Below are positions 36,027-44,789 of a stretch of DNA of 64,000 nt, piece by piece. Source of the stretch: Chryseobacterium paludis (GTDB lineage: Bacteria; Bacteroidota; Bacteroidia; Flavobacteriales; Weeksellaceae); the NCBI RefSeq assembly GCF_025403485.1, contig NZ_CP099966.1, positions 992,001-1,056,000 on the forward strand, read 5' to 3'. The first letter of the stretch is position 1, and each line of letters opens with the position of its first letter. The translations under genes were made by a program, and so were the position numbers. The notes beneath the pieces are model-generated. The model was given only the letters and a program-made list of their open reading frames with translations, made no database searches and was not told the origin of the DNA.

Positions 36027-36998
36027 CTAAACTTTACTTTGCTTCAAGAGCATCACCAAAATTACAGGTATTCCAAATATAGAGCTTATCACATTTAAAG
36101 GAATCTGACTTTTTTCTGCTATAATTGAAAATACCAGCATCATAAGCATTCCAAGCATCATATTTAATATCCATTGCTGCCATAGTTTTGCGGGGTTATA
36201 AATTAATCTGCAAAAATGGGGAACAATAATCCCAATAAATAAAATAGGTCCCAAAAAGGCTGTAATTGATGCCGATAGGAGGGAAGATGCTACAATTATC
36301 GATAATTTCAGATGATGCAGGTTCACACCCAAGCTTTGAGCATATGAACTTCCCAATGAGTTTCCTATAAGTGGTTTTATCGTTTTGAAGGACATAAACA
36401 AACCTAGTAATACTAAAATCAATAATACTAAAATCTGATTTCTAGTTACCATATTATTAGCCCCGAAAGACCATAGAATATAGTTTTTTAAGTTTTGATT
36501 TTCTGCATATAATTGAAGTAATGAGACAATCGCTCCGGCTAAAGCAGAAACCAAAAAACCAAAAATGATCAGATAGGATTTGTCCTGGAATTTATTGGAA
36601 ATAGATAATAGAACCAACATTAATAATAAGCTGCCAACAATTGCTGATAAGCTTAGAAAACTATTTTGTAAAAATTCAGGGAGCAAAATATCATGTGAAA
36701 AGAAAATATAAAACGAAACGGATAAACTTGCTACTGATGTGATTCCTAATATATCAGGACCTGCTAATGGATTTTGGAAATATTCCTGCATCAGAAAACC
36801 TGAAGTAGGAATTGATAAACCCGCTAAAAGCATTACCAATACTCGATTGATTCGAATATCTGCAATTTGACTATTGGGTGAATTGTAAAAAAAGTCCTGG
36901 AGTTCTAAGCTTAAAAATCCTGTATTCATATTGATAATCGCAGTAAGAATAATAGCGACTACAAATAATGAACACAGGATTTTAAATTTTTTAGACAT
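36027..36998 (-). CDS. FecCD-family ABC transporter permease
   Basis: This 323-residue protein has about nine or ten membrane helices and the FecCD/BtuC family features. The motif GFLMQEYFQNPLAGPDILGI near residue 62 is the classical Q..(x)NPLA.P..LG signature. A coupling-helix region, GSSYAQSLGVNLHHLKL, lies near residue 215, and PHFCRL near 262. It would form the inner-membrane channel with the ATPase gene downstream, for iron, haem, B12 or a siderophore. It starts 25 bases after the TlpA-like gene on the same strand. The substrate is not readable. Confidence 0.92.
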   Translation of the reverse strand: MSKKFKILCSLFVVAIILTAIINMNTGFLSLELQDFFYNSPNSQIADIRINRVLVMLLAGLSIPTSGFLMQEYFQNPLAGPDILGITSVASLSVSFYIFFSHDILLPEFLQNSFLSLSAIVGSLLLMLVLLSISNKFQDKSYLIIFGFLVSALAGAIVSLLQLYAENQNLKNYILWSFGANNMVTRNQILVLLILVLLGLFMSFKTIKPLIGNSLGSSYAQSLGVNLHHLKLSIIVASSLLSASITAFLGPILFIGIIVPHFCRLIYNPAKLWQQWILNMMLGMLMMLVFSIIAEKSQIPLNVISSIFGIPVILVMLLKQSKV

Positions 36999-37023
36999 TG
37001 TTCAGAAATAATTCTGTAGGATT

Positions 37024-37587
37024 TTATTTTAAAAATGAACTGATTTTTGAATCTAAAAGTTCTTCACTCATCATTCCCAAAGACTCATCAGTTTTAGTCC
37101 CTTTTCTCATGTATGTAAAAGGAATAGATCCGCCATCCCATTGCTTGAAATTTTTAGGGAAGAAATTCTGATCCAGCTTTTTTCCATCCAATAAAACAAT
37201 ATTTTTTGCTAGATCGTTTTCCTCTGCGAATTTCTTAACGGAGGTATTCCATTCAGACTGATCATCCAGATTAACGAAAGTGAATTTAACAGGTTTTCCT
37301 TTTAATTCCTCCATCTTTTTCTTGAAATGAGGAATTTCTTTCATACACGGCCCACACCAGGTAGCAAAGAAGTTGGTGACATACAACGTATCATTATTTT
37401 TAGCAAGATAATCACCTATATTATTAGGTGAAATTTCTTTGGAAATATATGCTGTATTACCAGATCCATTATTGTCTACGACAGAAATCGAATCTTTAGG
37501 ACTTGCTGTATCATCAATTTTTTGATTTTCTTTTTTACAGCTTACCAGTGTAATAATAACAAGCGTTGATAAAATTATCTTCTTCAT
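37024..37587 (-). CDS. TlpA-like thioredoxin lipoprotein
   Basis: This 187-residue protein has a lipoprotein signal ending TLVSC (Cys17), an acidic/serine linker, and a thioredoxin fold with the active site FATWCGPCMKE near residue 75. The cis-proline region GGSIPFTYM lies near residue 155. Such TlpA/ResA-type proteins act as periplasmic disulphide reductases, for example in cytochrome c maturation or copper handling. It is divergent from the reductase gene with 29 bases between the starts, so the two promoters must overlap. It probably leads the FecCD genes on its strand. Confidence 0.9.
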   Translation of the reverse strand: MKKIILSTLVIITLVSCKKENQKIDDTASPKDSISVVDNNGSGNTAYISKEISPNNIGDYLAKNNDTLYVTNFFATWCGPCMKEIPHFKKKMEELKGKPVKFTFVNLDDQSEWNTSVKKFAEENDLAKNIVLLDGKKLDQNFFPKNFKQWDGGSIPFTYMRKGTKTDESLGMMSEELLDSKISSFLK

Positions 37588-37616
37588 AATTATTTTAGTA
37601 TTTTTGAATTTGAAGT

Positions 37617-38741
37617 ATGGAACAACAAATCTATAAAGGGAAACTTACGCAGTTTCATTGGTTAAAAATAGCGAAAAAGGAAGACCTGACCAAAAATACT
37701 TTTTCTCTGGAATTCGAAATTCCAGAGAATTTACAAGAGAATTTTCGATTTGAAGCAGGGCAGTTTGTTAGTATTAAATTTCAGTCTCACGGAGAAGATA
37801 TCGTTAATGATTATTCAATGACTTCGGCTCCTTATGAGAAAAAGATAAGTTTAGGAATAAAGATAAATTCATCTGAAGGAGCAACTTCAGAACTCTTTAG
37901 AAATTACAATGTAGGCGATCAATTACTAATCAGTGAGCCAAGTGGTAGATTTACTTTAGTATCAAAACCGAGTGAATTCAGAACAATTATCGCCTTTGCT
38001 GCAGGAATTGGTATCACCCCTGTTTTAAGTCATTTTAAAAATATTCTCCATAATGAACCACGAACGAGATTGTTCTTATTCTTTGGAAACAAGAGTTCTG
38101 AGGAATTAGTTTACAGAGATCTTCTGGATAATCTTGCACGGAAACATAATAATAGATTACAAATTTTTTATTTTTTTTCTAAGGAAAAAACTCCGGATCA
38201 ATTTTTCTATGGCAGGCTGGATGCTAAAAAATTAAATTTAATTATCAACCAGATTTTACATCTTGATGATACGGATGAAGAATCTACCATTTGGGATGCT
38301 GTAGATGAAGTTTTGATCTGTGGAAAAGGAGAGATGATCAAAACCCTTGCAAATGCTTGTTACCACCATGGTATTCCCAAAAAAAATATTCATTTTGAGC
38401 TTTTCGAAGAATTTAATGATGATATATATCCTATAGAAAAAGAATTTCCATTAATAGAAAATGTGGAAGTAGACTTTAAGATACAGGGGCAAAAATATTC
38501 GACAGAACTTCCTGATAATAGAGAGAAAATTCTACAGCAATTACTTATTCAAAAATTCCAAGTTCCGTATTCCTGTAAATCAGGAATCTGTGGGAGCTGC
38601 GAATGTTATCTGGAAGAAGGAGAAGTTGAATTACTAGAGAATGAATATTTGACCGAAAAAGAAGAATCGCAAGGAAAAATATTAGCTTGCATGTCTATTG
38701 CAAAAAGTAAGAAAATAAAGCTTAACTTTGATCTCATTTGA
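37617..38741 (+). CDS. PaaE-like ferredoxin-NAD(P)H reductase with 2Fe-2S domain
   Basis: This 374-residue three-domain electron-transfer flavoprotein has an FAD-binding barrel (FRFEAGQFVSIKF and DYSMTSAPYE near residues 41-73), an NAD(P)-binding domain (FAAGIGITPVLSHFKNILHN near 127) and a C-terminal plant-type 2Fe-2S domain. The cluster cysteines are in YSCKSGICGSCECYLEEG and LACMSIAK. This is the layout of PaaE/HcnB-class oxygenase reductases; no partner oxygenase is adjacent, so its partner is unknown. It is followed, overlapping by 4 bases, by the SanA-like gene. Confidence 0.92.
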   Translation: MEQQIYKGKLTQFHWLKIAKKEDLTKNTFSLEFEIPENLQENFRFEAGQFVSIKFQSHGEDIVNDYSMTSAPYEKKISLGIKINSSEGATSELFRNYNVGDQLLISEPSGRFTLVSKPSEFRTIIAFAAGIGITPVLSHFKNILHNEPRTRLFLFFGNKSSEELVYRDLLDNLARKHNNRLQIFYFFSKEKTPDQFFYGRLDAKKLNLIINQILHLDDTDEESTIWDAVDEVLICGKGEMIKTLANACYHHGIPKKNIHFELFEEFNDDIYPIEKEFPLIENVEVDFKIQGQKYSTELPDNREKILQQLLIQKFQVPYSCKSGICGSCECYLEEGEVELLENEYLTEKEESQGKILACMSIAKSKKIKLNFDLI

Positions 38742-39355
38742 GAGTTGTAAGAAACATATTTAATCTTATTATATCATCAATAGAAATTGGAATTCTAGTG
38801 ATATGTCTTGCTAATGCATGGGTTTTTGCTCTTACTAATGGTAGGACCTATACCAAAATATCAAAAATACCACCACGCGAAATTGCTTTAGTGTTAGGAA
38901 CATCTCCTAAAATGAGATCAGGCTTATCCAATCCTTATTTCACAAAGAGGATGGATGCTGCTGCTTTACTCTATCACCATGGAAAAATTAGAAAGATAAT
39001 TGTAAGTGGCGAAAAAAGCAAAGGCTATAACGAACCGGCAGCGATGAAAAACTATTTAGTCTATCAGGAAGGGGTACCTGAAGAAATTATCATAGAAGAT
39101 CCCAAAGGTTTTAACACCTACAAAAGTATTTTACGCTGTAAAGACATTTATAAGGAAAATAATGTAATCATTGTTTCACAGGGTTTTCATAATCTACGTG
39201 CTTTATTTTTTGCAAGAAATAATAATATGAATGCTTTAGGTTTTGATGCACAAGATGTTAATAAACCTGAAAGTTACTACAGAAACCAATTCAGAGAAAT
39301 ATTCGCCAGAATGATTGCTGTAGTGTATTTTTTACTGGGAATTTCTCCTGATTAG
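38738..39355 (+). CDS. SanA/YdcF-type (DUF218, ElyC) membrane protein
   Basis: This 205-residue protein starts with TTG at 38738, overlapping the TGA of the upstream gene by 4 bases (TTGA). The alternative ATG is more than 50 codons in and would remove the N-terminal membrane anchor. A single membrane helix (about residues 12-32) precedes the DUF218 domain: IALVLGTSPKMRSG near residue 50, GKIRKIIVSGEKSKG, and VIIVSQGFHNLRALFFAR near 150. SanA-type proteins take part in envelope integrity and vancomycin sensitivity. Its end overlaps the end of the convergent TamA-like gene by 4 bases. Confidence 0.88.
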   Translation: MRVVRNIFNLIISSIEIGILVICLANAWVFALTNGRTYTKISKIPPREIALVLGTSPKMRSGLSNPYFTKRMDAAALLYHHGKIRKIIVSGEKSKGYNEPAAMKNYLVYQEGVPEEIIIEDPKGFNTYKSILRCKDIYKENNVIIVSQGFHNLRALFFARNNNMNALGFDAQDVNKPESYYRNQFREIFARMIAVVYFLLGISPD

Positions 39356-41961
39356 AAAGGATAACCAAATGCGATATTTAATGTTGGCTTGAAAGGTTGG
39401 AAATCTTTAAATCTCCATCGGTCTCCATTAGGTTTATTGGGATCATAGATCTTGTAAGCAAAATCTAGCCTTAAAGTAATATAAGCTACATTCACTCTTA
39501 ATCCAAATCCACTACCAACACCAACCTGGCCTAAGAATTTATTGAATTTAAATTCATCACCATATCCGTCATTATAATTACGAAGACTCCATGTGTTACC
39601 AATATCGGTGAATAAAGCTCCCTCATACATATCAGTAAAAGGAATTCGATATTCGATATTGGTTGTCAGTTTTAAATTATCCGTCATGTAGGTTCGAACC
39701 CTTTCATCAATCTGAGAATCAGCAGGACCTAAACCACCAAAAGCAACCCAGGCTCTGATGTCATTGGAACCTCCATTGAAATAAGATCTTATCACAGGCA
39801 TTGAAGTGGAATTTCCGTAAGGAATTCCTACACCAATAAACTGTCGAAGAACCAAGGTTTGATTTCCATTAAATTTAAAATACTTTCTTACGTCAAAGTC
39901 GAATTTCACAAACTGAGCATAAGGTACTCCGAAAATAGTTCTTTGCGGGCTGGTTACAACCCCTCCATCATCTCTTTTCTGGTTAAATATACTCAATATA
40001 TTACCTGCCAATTCTACCTTTCCATTAAAATAAAATGCATTAGGGTATTCCTTTTTTCCGATCTCATTATACACATAATTATAGATCATAGATGAAATCA
40101 GAACATCTTGAGTTTGTCTGTCCTTATTGACCAGGGTTCCTGTAAATGCGGTAAAAAGATCCCTTCCTTTTTGATCAAGACTTGTAATGTAATTGGTATC
40201 AGTTACAATTTGTTGGGAAACTTCATCAATTGTAAGTTGTCCGGCCAAATATTTAGTTTCCGTTGACTGACCTACCGGGCCGCTTTGAAAGTAATTAGTA
40301 AATATTTCTTTTCTTAACTCATTATCATTGGTGAAAAAATCATAATAAGCCGATTTATTCTTTGTTAAACTTAACTGTGTGTTGAAAAGTGTTAACCTAT
40401 GAGATACTTTATCATTTACTGTTGCCAGATAATTTAATCCTGTATTAAAGTTAACCCTTCCTAAACCTATATTATTTTGTACGGTGGCACCAAGAACAAT
40501 AGATGATGTTGGGCTGTATCTTTTAGGAATCAATTTATAATAATCAAAAGGTAGCAAAAGTCTTGGAAAATTAATTGATGCCTGTGCAGATAGTTCATAA
40601 GCTAAAATTCTCTGGCTAATATCCTTGGTACTTCTTATCGACCCAAATGTCCCCGATAAACTTGTTGAAAGGTTTTCTGCGCCTTTAAAAATATTTCTTG
40701 TGGTAAGATCAATAGAAGGTGAGATTCCTAAATTTAATATTTGAGAATAATTAATATCTGTTCCCACTTTTAATTCATATTTGGGAAGCGGTTTCAGCAA
40801 ATACAAGACATCAATAATACTGTCATTTGGAGATCCTTCGCCGCCCTGTCTTAAAGAATCTTTAGCTTTCAGAATGGTGAAGTTATTCATTGACAAAATA
40901 TTTCTTTTGGTCAGATCAAGTTTCTTCTGATCATATATTTGTTTATGACCGACAATAATATTTCTCCATATAGATCGTGTCTGATATTTATTATTAACCT
41001 TATGAAATCTGATTCCTCTTAAACTGTCCTTCGCTGTATTTTTACGAAAATCTCCTGCCTCATTTACTATAGCAACATCAATATTGCCAATTGTAGCCAC
41101 TTTATATGGAGTATCAATAGAATCATTGTGAATCTCTAAAGTAAGAGGTACCTGTTTTCTGCTTTTTAATGAATCAGCAACAAAATAAACTTCATCATTA
41201 AAATTATTAAACCTATAATAGCCATAATCTTTCATGATCTCATTGATCCTCATTACTTCCTTTTCAAGTACTGTCTGATCCAGAACCTGCCCTGATCTGA
41301 TAAGGGTTTCATGAATCTTTTGCTGATATATATTATGAACAACCGGATCTGGAATATTGTAATAATATTCTTTGATATAAGTTGGATCATTGTGAGTGAT
41401 AAAATATGTAACTGCTGCCTTTTTTGCTGCTGAATCAATCTTTGTCTTAAATTTCACTTCACCATCCCAGTATCCTCTGTAGGTAAGTCTTTTATTAATA
41501 GATTCAGCTCCTTTCTCAACTTTTGTCTGATCCAGAATAACAGGTGCTGCACCCCAGTTGTGGTATAATCTGTCAAGTAATAAGCTTTTTCCTATGCTGC
41601 TTTTCATGTTGTACTTAATGAAAAGAGAATCTCTTAATTTTTGAGTTCGCATTTCACTAGGGTAGGTCATGTATTCATTAAGAATAGTATCGTATTTAGG
41701 ATTAGCTGCATTATATAACCATAACCCTAATGGCATAAACAGGAATTGTTTTTTATTAGGTTTTTGCTGTACATAACCCTTTAACTCACTGTCAAAAGCT
41801 TCTTTTTGATCTTCAAAATTAAATTTGTTTTCTGTAAGCAAATATTCACCATCAGGAACTTTTTTTGTAGTACTACAAGCACAAAGAAGAGCAATAAATG
41901 TTGCAAATGATATAATTTTATAATATTTTTGAGGAGAATTCTTATAATGCTTACAGCTCAT
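39352..41961 (-). CDS. TamA/BamA-like outer-membrane protein (surface antigen D15 type)
   Basis: This 869-residue protein has a lipoprotein-like signal ending LLCACS (Cys29) and N-terminal POTRA-like repeats (about residues 100-330). The C-terminal half is an Omp85 beta-barrel with the conserved region VIRSYFNGGSNDIRAWVAF and a terminal aromatic LNIAFGYPF. This is a known Bacteroidota lipid-anchored Omp85, predicted to insert outer-membrane proteins or export lipids. The start overlaps the divergent SpoU gene by 15 bases (41947-41961), a tight arrangement. Confidence 0.9.
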   Translation of the reverse strand: MSCKHYKNSPQKYYKIISFATFIALLCACSTTKKVPDGEYLLTENKFNFEDQKEAFDSELKGYVQQKPNKKQFLFMPLGLWLYNAANPKYDTILNEYMTYPSEMRTQKLRDSLFIKYNMKSSIGKSLLLDRLYHNWGAAPVILDQTKVEKGAESINKRLTYRGYWDGEVKFKTKIDSAAKKAAVTYFITHNDPTYIKEYYYNIPDPVVHNIYQQKIHETLIRSGQVLDQTVLEKEVMRINEIMKDYGYYRFNNFNDEVYFVADSLKSRKQVPLTLEIHNDSIDTPYKVATIGNIDVAIVNEAGDFRKNTAKDSLRGIRFHKVNNKYQTRSIWRNIIVGHKQIYDQKKLDLTKRNILSMNNFTILKAKDSLRQGGEGSPNDSIIDVLYLLKPLPKYELKVGTDINYSQILNLGISPSIDLTTRNIFKGAENLSTSLSGTFGSIRSTKDISQRILAYELSAQASINFPRLLLPFDYYKLIPKRYSPTSSIVLGATVQNNIGLGRVNFNTGLNYLATVNDKVSHRLTLFNTQLSLTKNKSAYYDFFTNDNELRKEIFTNYFQSGPVGQSTETKYLAGQLTIDEVSQQIVTDTNYITSLDQKGRDLFTAFTGTLVNKDRQTQDVLISSMIYNYVYNEIGKKEYPNAFYFNGKVELAGNILSIFNQKRDDGGVVTSPQRTIFGVPYAQFVKFDFDVRKYFKFNGNQTLVLRQFIGVGIPYGNSTSMPVIRSYFNGGSNDIRAWVAFGGLGPADSQIDERVRTYMTDNLKLTTNIEYRIPFTDMYEGALFTDIGNTWSLRNYNDGYGDEFKFNKFLGQVGVGSGFGLRVNVAYITLRLDFAYKIYDPNKPNGDRWRFKDFQPFKPTLNIAFGYPF

Positions 41962-42678
41962 ACAATAAAAATTTTACAGTCTTTAGATAAAAAGAAGTTC
42001 AGACAAAAATACAATTTGTTTTTGGTTGAAGGTAATAAAATCATTTCTGAACTTCCGAATTCTAACTTTAAAATTAAAGAAATATTATCTACGGATCCAC
42101 ATAAATTGGATTTTCCGGGAATAATGATGACTCATATATCTGAAAATGAGTTGAAAAAAGTTAGTTTTCTGAAAACTCCTAAAGATTCTATTGCTGTTTG
42201 CCATATTGAGCCTGAAAAAAAAATAACAGATCAAAATATTCAGCTTGTACTGGATGGGATTCAGGATCCTGGAAATTTAGGCACTATCATTCGTCTGGCA
42301 GATTGGTTTGGAATAGAACAGATTATTTGTAGTGAGGATACTGTGGATTTCTATAATCCTAAAGTGATCCAAGCCAGTATGGGATCTTTTACGAGAGTAA
42401 ATATTGTATACTGTGATCTTGTAGAGTATCTTTCTGAGACGGATAATATAAATATAGGAACTGATATGGATGGAGAAAATATTTATCAGTTTGAAAAGCC
42501 TCATAAATTAAATCTAATCCTGGGAAATGAAGGAAATGGAATGCGTCCCGAAACCGAAAAATTACTTCATAAGAGCATAAGTATTCCAAGATTTGGAAAG
42601 TCTCAGTCTACAGAGAGTCTAAATGTATCAATGGCTGCGGGAATAATATTGGGACAATTGTTTTCATCTGAAAAATAA
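41947..42678 (+). CDS. TrmH/SpoU family RNA 2'-O-ribose methyltransferase
   Basis: This protein is 243 residues from ATG 41947; the preceding in-frame ATG at 41929 is not needed and would extend deeper into the divergent gene. An N-terminal substrate-binding domain (about 1-90) is followed by the SPOUT knot. The three motifs are LVLDGIQDPGNLGTIIRLA (near residue 104), LILGNEGNGM (near 192) and IPRFGKSQSTESLNVSMAAG (near 212). This matches RlmB/TrmH-like enzymes that methylate rRNA or tRNA riboses. The exact position modified is unknown. Confidence 0.92.
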   Translation: MLTAHTIKILQSLDKKKFRQKYNLFLVEGNKIISELPNSNFKIKEILSTDPHKLDFPGIMMTHISENELKKVSFLKTPKDSIAVCHIEPEKKITDQNIQLVLDGIQDPGNLGTIIRLADWFGIEQIICSEDTVDFYNPKVIQASMGSFTRVNIVYCDLVEYLSETDNINIGTDMDGENIYQFEKPHKLNLILGNEGNGMRPETEKLLHKSISIPRFGKSQSTESLNVSMAAGIILGQLFSSEK

Positions 42679-42680
42679 AA

Positions 42681-42702
42681 AAAACCGCTGAAATGCGGTT
42701 TT
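42681..42702. terminator. bidirectional terminator
   Basis: Stem AAAACCGC (42681-42688) with GCGGTTTT (42695-42702), 6-base loop, flanked by A and T runs. It separates the SpoU gene from the convergent 165-residue gene. Confidence 0.85.
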
Positions 42703-42713
42703 AAATTTTAAAC

Positions 42714-43211
42714 TTATATAAGTTGTTCCATACTGGATACACTTTTATTTTTTTGATAGCTTTCAAGCTTTTTTCTGACATATTTTAAGGCAATCGGCGC
42801 CAGATAGATCATTGCAACACCCAATAATTTCTTTTTCCAGTTGGAGCTGCGCATATTTTTCTTTGCATAATTTCCAACTAAAGCAGTGGCACCCAACCTA
42901 ATAATACCATCTAATGCATTTCCTGACAATGCAGAACTTGCAATTCCCATAGCCGTATTTTTACTAATAAGCATATCTTTTACTTCAGAAGTAAGCTGCT
43001 TTGCAATAACATCTTTTCTCAAAACAATCTTTTCATCACCATCTTCATCTACTTTTTCTTGTAAATACTGATCAGTTAAACCATTCGTAAATGCGCTTAA
43101 ACTTTCCTTTGTATTTTTGAATGTAAGAAGGTTTTCCAAATCACCTAATTCCTCTTTCAGTAATTTCTTTTTTATTCTTAATTCTTTTAAACTTTCATAG
43201 TTTCTGCCCAT
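42714..43211 (-). CDS. hypothetical protein of the holin-X/YtxH cluster
   Basis: This 165-residue protein has an N-terminal charged helical region (KELRIKKKLLKEELGDLENL), a low-hydrophobicity middle, and a weak membrane segment near the C-terminus (KKLLGVAMIYLAPIALKYV). It starts 3 bases after the holin-X gene, so the two are translationally linked. I do not recognise a family. Its conserved place beside a holin-X and a YtxH gene suggests an envelope-stress role, by inference. Confidence 0.68.
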   Translation of the reverse strand: MGRNYESLKELRIKKKLLKEELGDLENLLTFKNTKESLSAFTNGLTDQYLQEKVDEDGDEKIVLRKDVIAKQLTSEVKDMLISKNTAMGIASSALSGNALDGIIRLGATALVGNYAKKNMRSSNWKKKLLGVAMIYLAPIALKYVRKKLESYQKNKSVSSMEQLI

Positions 43212-43214
43212 TGG

Positions 43215-43523
43215 TTAATGATTTAAAAATTTAATAACTTGATCTGCCACGGAATTTACTATTCTCTTTTTAAATAGAATAACAAGAATCATTACTGCAA
43301 GGTAGAATGCAGCAACAATTAAAAATCCGTAAGAATAATTATCCATTGCCTTACCTATAAGAAATGCAATTCCAAAGTTAAAAAGAATAATAAAAAAGGC
43401 AAAAGCAACAAGTAATACAACCAGATAGGTAATCATACCTGCGGAAAGTGATGACTTTTCGGTAGCTTCTATTTTAAGTAGATCTATTCTCTTAGATGCA
43501 TATTCTTTAATAGTTTCTATCAT
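43215..43523 (-). CDS. phage holin family (Holin-X/PF07332) membrane protein
   Basis: This 102-residue protein starts with a charged amphipathic helix (residues 1-25, TIKEYASKRIDLLKIEATEK), then has two membrane helices (about 30-55 and 65-88) and a positively charged tail. This is the Holin-X / YqjE-like pattern, common in Bacteroidota near YtxH genes. Despite the name it is not tied to a phage here. It is followed after 3 bases by the 165-residue gene. Confidence 0.8.
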   Translation of the reverse strand: MIETIKEYASKRIDLLKIEATEKSSLSAGMITYLVVLLVAFAFFIILFNFGIAFLIGKAMDNYSYGFLIVAAFYLAVMILVILFKKRIVNSVADQVIKFLNH

Positions 43524-43543
43524 CTGTTTTTTTTTAAAGTTAC

Positions 43544-43573
43544 AAAAAAAGGAACTTTAATGCAAAAAGTCCC
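43544..43573 (-). terminator. terminator of the YtxH gene
   Basis: Stem GGAACTTT (43551-43558) with AAAGTCCC (43566-43573), including one G-U pair on the minus strand, followed there by a T run (43544-43550). It lies between the YtxH stop and the holin-X start. Confidence 0.7.
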
Positions 43574-43606
43574 TTTCATAATTTAAAAATTAATTGAAAA
43601 TTATTA

Positions 43607-43954
43607 CTATTTAAGATCGTTCAATTCTGCTTCTACATCTTTTACTACATCAGTAGTTTTAGAAACAATCTGATCTTTATATTTGTCGTATCCATCTTTT
43701 ACGGTGTGAGCAACACTATTTGCTGTTTCTTTGAAGGTAGAAGATATATTACCATACTGATCTTTTACTCTTTCAGAAACTTCTCCGTACTTGCTTTTAG
43801 CCTGATCTTTAAGATCGTTAGCTTTAGTCTTTATTTTTTTTCTAGTTTCTTTTCCTTCTTCAGGTGCGTAAAGCATTCCCAGTACTACACCCGCTGCTGC
43901 ACCTGCAAGAAGACCTGCTAATATACCTGCTGTATTGTTTCCTTTTCTTGACAT
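43607..43954 (-). CDS. YtxH-type stress protein
   Basis: This 115-residue protein has one N-terminal glycine-rich membrane helix (AGILAGLLAGAAAGVVLGML), the RKKIKT motif, and a long, highly charged lysine/glutamate helix to the C-terminus. This is the YtxH/gas-vesicle-like pattern of small envelope stress proteins. It has its own terminator and heads a three-gene envelope cluster on the minus strand. Role unknown beyond stress association in relatives. Confidence 0.82.
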   Translation of the reverse strand: MSRKGNNTAGILAGLLAGAAAGVVLGMLYAPEEGKETRKKIKTKANDLKDQAKSKYGEVSERVKDQYGNISSTFKETANSVAHTVKDGYDKYKDQIVSKTTDVVKDVEAELNDLK

Positions 43955-44050
43955 TTCTTGTTTTTTTTAATAGTTAATAATATTAGTTTTTTACTGTGAT
44001 AAATATTACAATTAATATACCAAATGACGGATTGTTCTTATTAAATATTG

Positions 44051-44725
44051 TTAAATCTTTCTGATATAGGCCAGTATCGCCTCAATAGTTTCCTTTTTGG
44101 AAAGTTCTGTATTGTCAATGATAATAGCGTCTTCCGCTTTTTTTAATGGCGCAATCTCCCTCTCACTGTCTATTTTATCTCTTTCGATAAGATTTTCCTT
44201 TACCTGCTGCTCATTAGCTTCTATATCTAAACTTAAAAGTTCATTATATCTTCTTTTTGTTCTTTCATCAATACTGGCTGTCAGGAAAAATTTAAAATCA
44301 GCATCAGGTAAGACAATAGTTCCGATATCTCTGCCATCCATTATAACTCCGCCTTTTTCGGCAATAGATCGTTGTGATTGCAATAGAAAATCACGTACTT
44401 CTTTTTGCTTGGCAACAAGACTTACATTATCGGAAACTTCATTGCTACGTATCTCTTTCGAAATATCATTATGATTAAGGTAAAGAACAAGTTCACCATT
44501 GTTATTTTTAAATTCCAAATGAATTTTATGTAACGATGAAAAGAGTAGGTTTAGATCTATAGAATCATTTTCGTTCTTACAATTTTGCAAAGCAAACCAG
44601 GTAACTCCTCTATAAAGCGCCCCTGTATCTAAATGGATAAGCCCCAATTTGTCAGCAATGACCTTTGATATTGAACTTTTTCCGGTAGACGAGTACCCAT
44701 CGATAGCTATTACTGGTTTTTTCAT
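44051..44725 (-). CDS. cmk: cytidylate kinase
   Basis: This 224-residue protein phosphorylates CMP and dCMP to the diphosphates. The P-loop is AIDGYSSTGKSSISKVIADK at about residues 6-25, followed by LGLIHLDTGALYRGVTWFA. The GVIMDGRDIGTIVLPDADFK loop, which binds the base, lies near residue 127, and FLTASIDERTKRR near 150. Length and order match bacterial Cmk. It starts 64 bases after porQ on the same strand. Confidence 0.96.
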   Translation of the reverse strand: MKKPVIAIDGYSSTGKSSISKVIADKLGLIHLDTGALYRGVTWFALQNCKNENDSIDLNLLFSSLHKIHLEFKNNNGELVLYLNHNDISKEIRSNEVSDNVSLVAKQKEVRDFLLQSQRSIAEKGGVIMDGRDIGTIVLPDADFKFFLTASIDERTKRRYNELLSLDIEANEQQVKENLIERDKIDSEREIAPLKKAEDAIIIDNTELSKKETIEAILAYIRKI

Positions 44726-44789
44726 ACCACAAATTTCAAGATTTTTTTTAAAAAATCAAGGAAATGGAAAATTAAATGTTGAAAAAGTT

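Noticed and set aside
39691..39700. GGTTCGAACC, resembling a tRNA T-arm
   Set aside because: It lies inside the TamA-like gene with no acceptor or anticodon arm around it. It is codon sequence.
43215..43523. holin gene as evidence of a prophage
   Set aside because: Holin-X proteins are common chromosomal envelope proteins in Bacteroidota, and no phage genes are nearby.
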